Assembly: GCA_011032825.1 (NCBI GenBank)
Contig: JAADJZ010000018.1
Coordinates: 62,001 to 126,000, forward strand
Length of the DNA: 64,000 nt
Direction of reading: 5' to 3'
Origin: Massariosphaeria phaeospora
Lineage: Eukaryota > Ascomycota > Dothideomycetes > Pleosporales
Positions 45,845 through 59,324 of this stretch are shown here, in pieces. The stretch's first letter is position 1; the number at the start of each line of letters is the position of its first letter. The notes under the pieces were generated by a model. The model was not told the DNA's origin and searched no databases. It saw nothing but the letters and a program-made list of their open reading frames with translations. The position numbers and the translations under genes are program-made.

Positions 45845-48800
45845 CTATAGCCTCCCATCCACAGCCCCATACTCTGCAACTTGCATCTCGTTCAAATGAC
45901 TCCGCGGCCGTACGCTACTGTTCGTACTTTCGGGCCTCATACTCTGTCTCATCAAGACCGCTTTCCTAGGATCAGGCTTTAGAGCTGGAGGCGCAGGCAC
46001 AGTGGGAACGGCGGGAATATGGCGCCATCCACCATCGTCTGTATGCCTATACTCGTAACCGTTTTGCAAAGGCCTCTTGCCCACGGCGTTGGCCGAATCT
46101 ACCCTCGATGACTGTGTCGTTGCGTAGGTTTTCATAGGCCGGGAGATGGGCACGTGATAGTCGTGCTCAAAGTCGGACTTTGGGTAAAGGACGGATGAGT
46201 CGGGCGTGTAGAGGCCCCAGTCGTCACCGTAGATTTGATTTGAGGGGCCTCCGACGGGCTCGTCGATGTACACGGAAGAGAAGGAAGTGTTAGTAGAGAA
46301 TTGCTTGGTGAGTGGCGGACGTGGGTGTTGCATCTTCTCCAATTGCGGGTCGATGATATTGCTGGACGCAGTATCCGTGCGTTGTTGACCAATTGATCTC
46401 CTTCGCAGTGAGAGCATGCGGCCAGGATGTTTCGGTGGTGGCACGACGTGGCGTTCGAGTCCGAGCATTTCGTAGCATGATTTCCCGATCCAGAGCATCT
46501 GTTCATGCTCACGAAGGTAACGCTCGCCCCCGAAGGATTTTTGTACAATACCGCGGGCCATCATGCCGAGTTTGCGGCGCTGATCGTTTTTTTCGTACAT
46601 GCGACGCGTAATGATTTCGACGTCTTGAGGGGTTGGCTTGTGGGGGAGGATAGGTGCTGAAGTGCCTGGGTCGTCTTCGGCATACTGCGCCCATTCATCT
46701 AACATTGCCAGAAGGTTGATCTGTGCACGCGCTAGACCGTAGGCGTCATTTGGAGCGACAACTTCGCTGTATCGCTTTCCGTCATCGGGGTCGGTTAGGA
46801 CTCGAAGAGATGCACCGACATCAGTGCAGACGACAGGCGCGCCCGTTAAAGCGGCTTCTCCAAGCGCGAGGGGAAGACCTTCGGAAACGGACGAATTCAG
46901 AAAGAGCCAAGTATTCGCGAGAACCATGGCGGGATCCGCAGTTCCTCTAAGAGTAACACTCTGTCCGAGACCTTTGCAGGCAAGAATCTCTTGACACTCA
47001 GACGAGTAAACAGGAGACTTATTGAGAGCACCGTATATGTCGAGCTTGTAGTCTTTGAAGCCCCATTCGTTAGAAATGATGTCAGCAGCCAACAGTGCCG
47101 TTTTGATGTCTTTGGCGAACCAAACATGAGAAAGCATAGTGACTGTTGGTGATTTGGTCTTGATCTCGGTGACGGGAGAGAATTTCTGCATGTCGGTAAT
47201 TCCGTTAACGATAGGATCAACTTTCCGGCGGAATACGTTGCGATGGGTTAGTTGGCCTTTGGCGCTCCCAATCTCAACTTCCCATCCTGGGTTGAAGAAG
47301 TCTACATGCTCGTTAGTTTTGAATACTAATCATTACTGAGGAGAGCTTACCTGCACAAGGCAGAATCTGATCCGCATGGTGCAGGATGAGACATGAAGTC
47401 AGTTTCATCAACCCTAGTAGGGCATTTCGGATGAATGGCGGAAGTGTACACATGGCAGAAGAAAGGTAAAGGTTAGTCTCACGCCACGAGATGGCGTGAT
47501 CCCAGATTTGGAGGGTACAGTTTCGCTTTAACTTGCACACAATGCCGTATGATGCCGACACGCTATGATGCGAAGCTTGGAAAACGTGAGGGATCTTCTC
47601 GGGTATTGGTATAGAGAAGATGAAGAGATCTATATATGTCAGCAACTTCATCTATAAAGCCTTCGATCATCATTCAAACTTACATCTGAACCAAAGCTCT
47701 AGTGCCGAGTCGAGGTGGCCAAGAGTAGGCAGTTCGGTTTCGAACCATTCCGACGGCGGCTGGGCGTTGGGCATGTCATCTGCAAGCCAAAGTTTTCTCC
47801 ATGTATCTTTGACAATGTCGCTTGTCCATACCTCCTTCCAGTGACGAGAGTCTTGGAAGTAGGTGTTAAGGTTCACCAGGGCCCTCGTTGCTTGCTTCAC
47901 ATCAGCCTGCGTCATGTTAATAGCCCGAGCTCCGCGGACAAGTGCGGTCAACGTAGGGATGAAATTCATCTTGATGTCGGTAAGGGTCGCTTCCTTTACA
48001 ATATGATCGACCTCGCTGTCTAGCTTGTTGGCGAACATTCCGTGAGACGGGTGGAGAAAATCAAGGCCCCATAGAGGAATGATTTTGAGTGATTCGACAT
48101 TTTCCTCCGTCTGATGCTTTGGCAGTCCGAAATCATTGGCCGACTCGACAACCATGTGCCATTTGATAGTGCGCAAGTTGTTAATCAAGTCCCGACGACA
48201 TGCAGAGACACCACCACCTTCATTTGGCCAAGTGCCAGTGTCCGTAGCAATGACGTGAAGATTCCGTTCTGTATCGCGCTGGAGAGCCTTAGTTCTCGTG
48301 AAGATGACTGCATCACCACCTTGACCGAAACTGAAGAGATCGCTCATGCGGATGGCTAATGGTGTCCACGCGCTTATGTCGCTCGTGAGATCTGAACTGG
48401 CCATAATTGCGTCAGCATGTAGCGCAAGATAATCTTCGGCCTTTAGAAGATTGCCGCGGTCTCGACGGCGCCAGTACGGTCTCATGAGAGCTTCCCGACG
48501 TATCATCTCTTCATCGACCCAACGAACTACTACGCCGTCGAGATCTAGCCGTTTCTTCCAGGCTTTCCATAGCTGTGATCGAGCTCTAGAGGTCGAGATC
48601 TCCTGACGCTTGATGTTGGTGCGGAAGAAGCGACTTATGAAGCTAGAGGTAGCGGCCTTGAACTCTAACAAGGGGTTCTCGTCGGTGAAAGTACAACGAG
48701 TGGGTTTCTTCAGTACACCTAGCCAATCGTGCTGAATCATGTCTGGAGTACCCACAGTCGCGCCGTTCAGTTTTGTAGATATGGTCGGATGGAACTTATG

Positions 48801-51800
48801 GTCATATAGCCATGAGCACTCGTACACATCTGCCCCTTGCACAAAAGTTGCTTCATGGACACGAGGAGTCGGGATCCATCGTTCCATCTTCTCAGCATGT
48901 CGTACCGGAGGAGCACACCAGCTGACGTTTGCCGACATGTGTGGGAGAACGAATTCGGCTCTTAGAAGCTCGTCGTCATACTTGGCGTTCTTACGATAAT
49001 GGTACTTGAACCGCACCAGATTTCCGTGCTGCATATAACTACCGGATTCAATATGCCCTTTGTAGTTGTACTGGACCTTTGCTCCTTCATCGCTTCCGTG
49101 AACGCAATTTCGGCTCAAAGGGATTTTGGTGTTTTGAAACTTCGTGATCTTGCTCACCCGCTGCATTCGCTTAGCCGGATACTCGTAGATGTACTCATTT
49201 CCGACCTCAGCACTCTTGTACTCTGTACGCGAAACAACGCGCATATCTTTTCCATATATCGTGATTCTGGTATGGCCCCATGTCGGCTCTTGCTTGTGGA
49301 TACCTTGGTAGAATACAAGCTTGAAGCCATGATTTTCGGCAGGATGGACGAACGCAGTCTCAGTGTCGCCATAACTACGGATGATCAAGCGATCTTTCTT
49401 TTGGGTGATAAGACTGCCCTTGACTGTATTAGATAGCTCAGATATGCCCTTCCGACCATGGTACAGGAAGAAAGGTAGGCTATTTGACATCGCTGTCCTC
49501 GAATAGATCCAGAGCCCGGTAAACACGAATGTTACAGGGCTAGCTATTATTCGCGGCGTTCCTTTCAGTGCGCAGTTGAGCTCCCTCTGGTACTCTGGAT
49601 CTGCCATGGTAGCGAGGACGAAAAATTTGATCCAAGTGCCGACGGTATGATATGTGTAAGCAATCGGGACGCGAATGTACTTCCTGAAGATACTCGAGGA
49701 TATCGACGTCGCTGAGCGATTGAGAACCGGATGATGCGATTGTTGAATGTCAGCAGTAACTTGGCGGTATTCCTTTTCGTCCAGGAGCTGGTTGCCACGG
49801 TTTTTGAAGTAGTTGTACTTGTTCACGGTAAGGTAAGCTCCAAGATCGTACCGGGCAACTCTTGACAGTATGGTGCAAGCGTCCTCAGCCGCCACGTTGG
49901 AATTGATCCATGACATCTCTGTGTTGGTGTAGGAACCACGCGTGCCTAAACACCTTCTAAGGAACATACGACGAACATCGAGTGGAAGTGAATCCCATTG
50001 TGTTTCGCAGTCATAGCCGAGGCAGAGGTCCCGCAATAACTGCTTTCGACACATTATTTCAAAAGCAGTCGCCTCTGGCCCCGATGCTTTGGACGGCATT
50101 GAGCGTTTACTGCATTCGGAGACTGCATAAAATTCATCTCCGGTCGCGCGACAGACCAATATTGATTCGGTGGCTTCTGCTTGGTGGTGGGGCATCCCGA
50201 ACATTGTCTCCGAGCAAGCGTGAAGTAAAGTTTCCGCAATAGCTCGGCAATTACTAGTGACGTTTAGTGCTGCAGCGGTAGAGCCTTTCGAATCCGAGGC
50301 AATATAAAGCGTCAAGTGTCCATCGGTATAATGTGATATAGCTCGAAGATCAGAACCTTCATCCGCTACAGATTGCATCGGAACGATAAAGACCTTGATC
50401 AATCCATTTTGCCATGCTAGGACGATTCGTTGCACCAGATATGGCATCGCAGGGAATGCTTGTAAAGCCAGGCGGGATAAGGTATCGTGCGTACAGGACA
50501 AAAGAGTTGCCGTGACTTGATCTCCTGGATGACCAAAAGGCATAACTTTGAATCGATCCTCCTTTGGTCCAGTTCGCAATTTGTCCGTGAAAGCTTGGAG
50601 TTCACTTTGACTATATTCCTGATCGGATCCCGCGCCATTGTACGCATGAAACTTGTCTGACGAAGACCAATGTATCCTATACTGAGATGGTAGGCCTTTT
50701 ATATTCACCGAATCGGTGGAGTCAGAAGGTTTACCGGAGCGCTTGAACCTTGCCATCGATTCAGACACCCACATCTTGATATCGAAGGCTTCTGGTAAGC
50801 CTAGCTTGGCCGTTCGGAACGATAGAAAGGCTGCAGTCCAGGTAGAGACCGCTAACGCAATGACGTTGTTGTATTCAAGACCAGAATTTACTTTCTTGAG
50901 GATGCTTCCGAGAATAAAGCCGACAACAACAGCCATCAGGAGTGGCATAAGAGCATGTGGGCCAGAGAAAATCTTGTTGTATTGGTAGAGGAGCAGACCA
51001 CTGTATGCTCCTACGTACGCGAGGAACATGATCATCGCAGTGGACGAACCATTGAAGATCCAGACCAATGCAGCGCTGAGAGATAATGCCCAAACGTGGA
51101 CTCCGATGAAACGACACATGGTGTTCCAGTAGAGGTGGCGCCGAAATTTCTGGTCGTTGGCCTTGGCTTTTCGAATTTGAGATATTGACTCAATTGAGAT
51201 TGGTGACATCTGTTCAGAGAGTGTATGCAAGTGCTGGGCCTTGTAATCAAGGAGGACGGCTCCAACGAGGTAATAAGCCAACCCGAAGCCGACAGATAAG
51301 CGAAACGTCTTGTTCATCGCTGCGGATAGGCCCAATAGGTCGGCACCGTGCACCAGGTCGAGCCAGCGATCCATGAGTGCAACGAGGAAGTAGAGTATAC
51401 CACATCCCACCTCATCTCCGGCATTCCGCCAATGAATGAAAGAATTATGTAGCCGAATACCCTTTTGCGACTGTTGCATACTCTCGAGAGCGACTTGTGT
51501 CTCTAGGTTCCATGTTGAGCTGTATGGAATAGGTCTCTTCGTCTCTGTCAGTCGACAGTACCAATCAAGCAGAAATATCGTTGAGTCCCAACAATCTGCC
51601 AGTTCCTTGACAAACCCGTCCTGGGTGGATTTGTTCCAGAAGTGGCGATTCTTCTCTTGCAATACAGCTTCATAAAGTCCTTTTCGACAGAGTGCAAGGA
51701 TGGCAGGTTCGCTCAAACCATAGAACATATCTGATTCTCCGTCCGATGTCTCTGACGATGGAGCCAATGATCCGGAAGGCCCTAGCGAGGCCCTGGCACC

Positions 51801-54800
51801 TTTCACTATATCGCGTGAGTGCAACAACCTAGTTAAGGTCGATAGATACATACCTGGTGATTGTTCGATTTTGGTATTTTTCCTCACGTACCAATCCTTC
51901 ACGTCCGAGTCGTTAAGGGTCTTGATGTCATTGTACCACGTTACCCACTGAGTAGCGACTTGTCGAGTCCCTAACATTAGTAACATAACGAATATGTATA
52001 GTACGCAAGGGTAGATAATGATGTCATATCCAGGAACCCATAGAGTAATGAGCGGAGAGACTAGGAGAGTCGGAATGATGCCGATGATGACCCGTCGTCC
52101 GTTAAGGAAAGCGGATCCAGGGATCTGGTAGGTAGAGAGCACAGCGAGCACAGTCAGATACGACGTCAGACCAAATAGATAGAAGAAAAATATAGCTCCG
52201 GCCTCAATTCCAGTGACGATGGAAATGACAATGAATCCAACAAGGCTGGCAGCAAGTGTAAAGGCGAGACCCCCAATCAAGCGTGTGAGAACGAACATGT
52301 TCGCAGCGGAGAATGCCATTGATATAAGGTAGTAAGTACCTCCAATGGAGATCCAAGTGCCGATGGCTCCGGAGAGTAACAAAGATGTCATCAGCGCCAG
52401 GGTTGCGTATTTTTGCTCTGTGTAGCTCATAAAGGCACTGAGATAGAGGCCGTGACCTGTTGTAGACAGGAGCATGATATCTAGACTAATTAGTCAATGT
52501 GTGATGGCTCTGGGAAGCGGACAGACTCACCGACAAGTGCGGGGATGGCGAAAACACTGAGGAAAGTGAATCGTCTGTATCCAGGCATTACAGAGGCCTT
52601 CTGATCGGGGTCAATGTCGGTCTGTGCGGCCGCATACGCCGAAGCAAAAGAGGGTGCGTTGAATATCCACATAGGAGGTTGATGCTCCGCGTCGTTGTAA
52701 TAATCACGATGTTTCTTCGAAAGAATAACACCAATATCACTAGGTGAGATGTCGAAATAAGCCTCACAACGAGACCCCAACGCGAAAAGCTCTGCAAATG
52801 CTGCGCTCTGATCAGAATACTGATTGAAAAGTGGGTTCCTATCCGACACTTCGATGTATACCTCCTCGAACCCTGCTTTTCTGGCTGCGCAGAAGATGCA
52901 GAAGAGGACAAAGTCAGAAACGGAATCTATACTGTCTCTGCTAGTGAGTTTCTCCAAAGCTGTAGTAATGATACCCAGGCTCTTGTGATCCCGATACCAC
53001 AAGAGACTGCAAAAATTATAGTCGATATGTCGGAATAGCTCTAGAGCATCATGCCGCTCAAGGGTCGGAAGCCGACAAAGACGGTACCACTTGATTCTCG
53101 AATTGACCAATTGTTCGTCGGTGACTACCTTGCTGAGGTAGTCCATGTTGCTCAGCTTCTTCAGTTGCCGGTATGTAGGTACGTCGATCAAGAGGTCTTC
53201 GCAATGTGAGCGGATTGAAGAGAGCAAGGGGCACCCATCATCCCAGTCAGAATACTGGAGATGCTGAAGATATAGAAGTAAATCCGACGAGGATAAAATG
53301 TTGAGGTCCTGCTCCATTCTGGTCGGAAGTCTTTCCAAGGTCCCGGATTCAGTTTGATGCTCGCTTAAACCGTACTCGATAAGGAAACACTGATACCTCG
53401 AGAATCTTGACGTACTCAAGTAAGTATGAAGAAGAACTGCCGGAATGTCCTGAACCGATTTGGAGACATAGATAATCAACGCCGAAGTCCTTGGCTCAAC
53501 CTCCCATACAGCCCAGAATTGCGCACCGGAAGGTGTATGGAACCCAGAATCAAGCCCAGTGTAGACTCTAACCTGATAAGGATCGTCGGCCTCATCATTT
53601 GTCCGAATGAGGGCGGCTTTTAGACGTGTAATCGCTTCACGGGATGCTGGGATGATATCGAGAAGCCGACTATCGGACACACCGTAGTTGCCAATCTTAT
53701 TGGCGGCAGCATGCAACTGTGTTGCGGAAATCTTGCTCAGAAGTTTCAGACTCCGTAATCGTTGTTGAGATCTGAGAACATGATCGAAGTCGTCCTGAGA
53801 TGCGTTTAGACCAATCGGAAAGCAGCCCAGAGGACCATAGAAGAATCCTGCAAAGGAGCACGAGAGTGGATTTGCTGCACGCTTGTCCAGGCACGTACCC
53901 CAGTCTAGGCCTGCAGACGTAGGCGATGCCGGTGACTGTGGAAGTATGACGCCATTCTCGTCAATTTCAGGATACTGAACAGTCAAGGTAGATGCGCTCG
54001 AGTTGTCGTCCGAATCGGATTCGGAACCATCTAGACCGGATATCGTGTTTCCAAGGAGTGGAAAAACTTCTTGTAACGGGAGATAATCGTCGATGATGCT
54101 AGAGAACTCGGGCGACAGCTATGCGGATTAGTACAGCTTCCAATTCAGACAATCTGAGGAGACTTACTTTCCGAGTTGTACGAAACTTCTCATGTATGCT
54201 CATGACCTTGCGATCCTTGAGCCATTGGAAAGCGGCAAGTGGCTCTTCACAGGAACGAACTTCGGTAAGGTCGGTGAGGGCGCTTTGTCGTGTGATGAAA
54301 GGTATCGCGCCATGATAGTTGCACCACATGTGAGCTCTTCTCGCCACGGCATGTGATAAATCCACTGTGTCGTCCACTGTGTCCCACATCATAGTGATAA
54401 ATGGTCCCAAACAGGCTTGTGACACGAAGGCTTTGGTTGTTGACTTCATCTTATCCATGGCGAAGAAGTCTCGGCGCTCCCCATTCTCAAGTATGGTGCC
54501 ATTCCTGACAACTACCCCCGCGAATAAATTGAGATTGAGCTTCCCACCCTTGTCCAAATAGTCCGGTGGCCCAACCTCGAGGAAAACATCCAACCCGTGG
54601 GCGGCCCAGAGTTTTGCCAAGCCATGGAGTAGTGGCGTCGAGACGCGCTCACGCCAGCCAGCGACGAGCACACCCGTAAAGTATCTGCGCTGATTTGGCT
54701 GCCGTAAAGTCTGACGCGTGACCTTGGAGATGAGATATACCGCTCGGAGCATTTCGACTTCATTATCCAGGGCTAGAAAGTCCATGACATGCTGCAGGTC

Positions 54801-55287
54801 TAATCTCGCTATGATGTGTGGACCTAAAGCTACGCTCTTATTGTTTACAGCATCCAGTACTCCAGGCTCGCAGTAGTCCAGTACAACAGCCTCCCATCTC
54901 GAAAGCAGCTGCTCCTCCTCTTCTGTAACTGGATTGTTTAATAAGCCGAGGTATACACCGAAAGACGTAGGTTTCGATGGGAGAGGCTGTTGTGTTCGAA
55001 CGGCATTGGCGCCTTTGCACAGGAGATGTATGCGCTCTTGAACAGAACGTGGCAAGACAGACCTGTCCACGTTTACCTAGAGGGTTATGGTGAGCGATGT
55101 AGGTTGAGATGAACGCTTCATCGAGTCTTACTCTGAGCAGCTTTCGAAGAGAGTGATACGACTCCCAAACAAACGCGATGATACCGATTAGTCCGCTCGC
55201 AGCGATTATTGCTACCAGCGTCCATTCCCACCACTGGTTCAGCAGAGCCTCAGTGTTGAACGCACTGATACCCAAAATATTGGCCAT
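45845..55287 (-). CDS. gtb3: Giant membrane protein with PelF-type GT4 glycosyltransferase domain (Gtb3-like)
   Basis: Predicted polymerase/exporter of a galactosamine-containing exopolysaccharide. Six exons close in phase: 55287-55132, 55076-54168, 54118-52531, 52480-47684, 47629-47351 and 47301-45845, for about 3,061 aa. A single helix near residues 20-43 (WTLVAIIAASGLIGIIAFVW) is followed by ~840 mainly soluble residues. From ~885 come several blocks of membrane helices (LTSYLTVLAVLSTYQIPG; AMIMFLAYVGAYSGLLLYQY). A large cytosolic region leads to the GT4/PelF domain from ~2290: GTWPNEGGGVSACRRDLI, HHSVSASYG across the fifth exon, and SVSEGLPLALGEAALTGAPV with the two catalytic-fold glutamates. 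The last ~200 residues are Ser/Pro-rich tail. The start at 55287 is the first ATG. Naming rests on the PelF domain plus the next two genes. Confidence 0.85.
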
Positions 55288-56956
55288 GGTGCCACAAAGC
55301 CTCAAATTGGGGGAGGAGGCAAGATATGAAGATCTGGCAATGCCAACAGCCACTTCCACGAGCGCGGGGAACCCGTGACTATAGTGGACGGCGCATCAAC
55401 TAGAATAAGGACGAAGAACAAAAGACAAGACAAGGACACAGTGTTCCATGATCGCGAAGGACTTGATAGCCTAGCTGACCGAAGAAACATGAATAAACCG
55501 ACTAGGAGAAATTGTTACTATAAGGGTATCAGTAACTGTGGTTAGTACGAACAAATGCCGGCGCGCAGGCCTGCCTAGTCCGCAGTCTGGGCAGAAGCTC
55601 ATAGACCGCCTGTGTAGAGGACTGTCATGTGTCTGTGCCGATCCGCTGGCCGGGAGAGTAGATGGCACAGCAGCCGGCGGCAAGTGCTCCACCACAGCAC
55701 GGGCACTGGCAGCAAGAGAAGCGCGAACATGCTTCTCGAAGCTCGCAATGCTTCTCTTGGCCACCTGAACAGGCAGTGAGAGGCGGGCACAAAGGGCCAC
55801 TGCAGAACACGAAGCCTTTCGACCGGGCTTTGGCACGCAATGGCCAGCAGAGCTTGGAAGGATAAGCCATGCGCGGCCAGCGGCGCCAATCTATCGTCGG
55901 CAGCACGAGCAGAGCGACGATGTAGAGTCTGGGGACAGTGTGTGGCGAGCGGCAGCCGGGAGTGGTGGAGAGTGAAAAGCGTGCAGAGTGATGCGACGTC
56001 CACGGGTTGAATTGGCGGCCCCGGGGGAGGCTGAACGCCGCGCCGGAGCCGAGGGTGATCCGTGCGCAGTGCCGTTTTAACGGGCGTACTTTCGGCCGCC
56101 CTTTTAGCCTAACCTCGACCTCGGCGTCGACATCGCGTCTTTAATATCAGACCCCATCAATCCCGGCCTCCCCGCCTCCCAGCCAGCACGACGTCCCGTA
56201 CAGCGCGTCGCACCATGCAGAGCTGCAGATGAAGTCCGGGTTCGTGATTGACGCCTCAATATGGCAACACTGCAGCGGAGCCGGGCTTGCGTGGACGCTG
56301 GAGAAGACACCCTCTACGGCCATGGGGACGCGACGACTTTCAATATCCGCAAGGGCTTTGCGGTATGCATCTCGGCAGCCTCGCAACCGCGATGGAACCT
56401 CGCACTGCGCCCGCTCTAGGCCGGCGCCTGGCGGTGCTTCTTGACGTCTTCCCCAGAGGGGCTGGCCTGTACTTGGGAACCACCAACTGCATGCGACGGA
56501 GACCTGCATGGTGCCGATTCGAACACTCTGGTCACGTTGTCTCCAGATTCGATGCTACATTGTTCACACGTGGCGCAAGCTTTTTCCTTGGTCCCGCATC
56601 GAATGAGGCCTGCCAAGAACCCTGTTCGACCAATTCTCCCAGCGTCACCTAAATCTCACGGAGCACATGAAAAGCAAACGTAGCGTCGATGTTGCAACAA
56701 ATTCTGCCAGAATGCCTCTGCAACGCCCCCCGCCGCGTCATAGTCCAGGCACGACCTTATTCCCAGCCTAGGGAGCGCAGACTTGAAGAGTAAGAATCGA
56801 TAGTTGCTCGCTGGGTCGTATATGCTACTGCGTCTGGACCAATGTTTCGCCCATGACCCAATAGACAGCTCAGGGTTATTGCCGAAGACTAGGTTTATTA
56901 ATACGTCCTGGTTCCCCAATTTTGCATTCCTCAGCACTTCTTGCTATTATCTCGCA
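55288..56956. promoter_or_regulatory. Divergent promoter region of gtb3-like and agd3-like genes
   Basis: About 1.67 kb between two divergent start codons of functionally linked genes. Overlapping open frames of 60-134 codons occur on both strands because the DNA is GC-rich; none has domain features. Shared regulatory sites are likely here, but none could be identified by eye. Confidence 0.5.
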
Positions 56957-59324
56957 ATGGCACCTGTTTTCCTTTCGTTGTTACGAGCATGTGCTCTTCC
57001 GCTCTTTGTTTCTTTCCTGCCCGCCGTATTCGCTGCTGAGGCTGCAGCCGCACCCGCAGCAGCAGTTTCCGGAGCCACTGTGTCTAGCACGATCCTCATT
57101 CTTGCGCGAGACGACACTGCGGCTCAGAATGGTGCTGCTCTTGGTCTGCAAGGCTACGGAATTCCCTACCAAGTCGTCACAGTCCCGCAAAGTGGGCTGT
57201 CCAGCCTTCCACCGCTCAATTCCACCGCCACTTATGGAAACTACGGAGGCATAGTCGTGCTAAGCGAAGTCGGCTACAACTACGATAACCAGTACTACAG
57301 TGCCTTGACGAGGAGACAATGGAATGCGATGTGGGATTACCAGACTCAATTCGGCGTGCGCATGGTCCGACTAGACGTCTTTCCTACCAGTGACTTTGGG
57401 GTTGCTAGTGCTGGTGGCGGCAATGTCAAGGACGAGCCAGTTGTCTTCACCAACACCACTGGCTTTCCGACAGCGGGCTTAAAAACGTACGTTGCCACCG
57501 AATTTTGACTTTGCCTAAACTATGTGCCTTTGCTGCAGCATCCTAGTGATCTGCAATGCAGACATTTTCTCCATACGAGCTCGATGACTAAGAACTTGAC
57601 AGGAACGCGAACGTGAGCATTGCGAATGTCTTCCATAATCCGGCAACGATCACCAACTCCTCAATGGCCTGGGAGGTGGCCAAGTTCACCGGGTCTGGGA
57701 CCGCTGCAGTCATTAATCAGATTGGCGCACGCCAGCAGATGGCATGGTTCATGCCATTTGCTCTCGATTGGGCTTCGTCGAGCAACTATCTACAGCATGC
57801 CTGGATCAACTGGATCACACGAGGCCTCTTCGTTGGGTTCCGAAGGCTCTACTTCAGCACCCAAGTAGATGACATGTTCTTACAGACCCCCATGTACAGA
57901 CCTCAAGGACAAACATACCGCGCCAAGCCTGACGACCTCTACTTACATGTTGATTGGCAAGCCAACCTCAACGGGAGAATGCCCAAGGGCTCGGAATACT
58001 TTATTGAGATCGGACACAACGGAAACGGTGATATCGAGGCAGCTACCGATACCACTGATGGGTTCAATCTCTGCACTCCCAGCTCGGGGATTGATTACCC
58101 AGATCAACCTGATGGCAATCCAGAGTTCACTAAGACTCCCGGTACTGGGACTGATATCTGGCCGGCTACGCCGACGGCATACAGCTGGAGCTTGGAATGC
58201 GCTGAAATCGACGAGCTTGAGAACTGGTTCGCGGAAGCAGATAACAGAGATGCCTTCGCGCACATCTCTCACACATTGTGAGTTTTACCAACGGGTTAGA
58301 ATTGGCCTACTAATAGGCCCCAAAGCTCTCACTCGGATTTGACGAACTCCACGTACCAGGATACAGCAAAAGAAATTGCTTTCAATCAGGCCTGGTTGAA
58401 ACAAGTCGGTCTTGACCAGGCGGCGCGCTTCAGTCCCAAGGGTATCATTCCTCCCGCAATCACAGGTCTTCATAATGCAGACGCTCTGAAGGCATGGAAA
58501 GATAACGGAATCATCAACGTTGTCGGTGACAACACACGACCCAAGCTCCTGAATACGCAGAACAGGTTCTGGCCGCTCAACACCACCGTAGCAGACAACG
58601 GGTATGCAGGGATCAATGTCATGCCGCGATGGGCTACAGTCATCTACTATAACTGCGATCTTCCAGCCTGCACTTTGCAAGAGTGGATCGACACTTCGGG
58701 GGGAAAGGGGACATTTGACGATCTAATGGCAGATGCTAGGAACACTGCGGTTCGGAACCTCATGGGCCTGCACTGGGATGCGTACGTTATCTCTCATATA
58801 GGCAAACGCTTTCGCTGACATCCCCGCTAGATACATGTTCCACCAGGCCAATATGCGCGTTAACGACGTGCCCACAACCACCGTAATGGGCAAGCGCGGT
58901 CAATACTCCCTCCTAATGACCTGGACCGAAGTCATCGCCCAAGAAGTCATGAGGCTGTATGTGACCCTCCTACCCGATCGCCCAATCTACCACAGCTAAT
59001 TCCCCAACCAGTACAACCTGGCCCTTCAAGACCCTCAAGCACGACGACCTCGCACAAGCCTTCCTCAACCGCCAGACTCGCGACCTGTGCCGCCCCAGCA
59101 TGACCTGGCAGACCTCCGCCGACGGCAGAAGCATCGAGAGCGTCAACGTCTTCTCCGCTGGCGGTAACCGGTGCGGCACCACGATCCCGGTCACGCTCCC
59201 TGCAGCTGTGTCGTCGAACACGGGCGCTACGAAGGAGCAGCTTGGCACGGATCCATTGACGCTGTGGGTCACTATGAGCGGAGCATCGCGTAACTACAAG
59301 TTCTCCAAGGCGATTCCTTTGTAA
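56957..59324 (+). CDS. agd3: Secreted CE18-type polysaccharide deacetylase (Agd3-like)
   Basis: Removes acetyl groups from N-acetylgalactosamine residues of galactosaminogalactan, making the polymer cationic and adhesive (known for Agd3). Exons 56957-57486, 57603-58277, 58326-58781, 58831-58956 and 59012-59324 give 699 aa. The signal peptide is LSLLRACALPLFVSFLPAVF plus an Ala-rich stretch. Family features are TILILARDDTAAQNGAALGL then QGYGIPYQVVTVPQ, GNYGGIVVLSEV, FGVRMVRLDVFP; then the deacetylase core with YLHVDWQANLNGR (Asp), EIGHNGNGDIE (His) and HISHTFSHSDL, the last formed by splicing at 58278-58325 with a CAAAG acceptor; later YMFHQANMRV and MTWTEVIAQEVM. The first intron (57487-57602, 116 bp) could hide an alternative acceptor. 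Confidence 0.88.

Noticed and set aside
55471..56683. Cluster of open frames upstream of the agd3-like gene
   Set aside because: All frames on both strands are open because of GC bias; none has a signal peptide, membrane helix or known motif.
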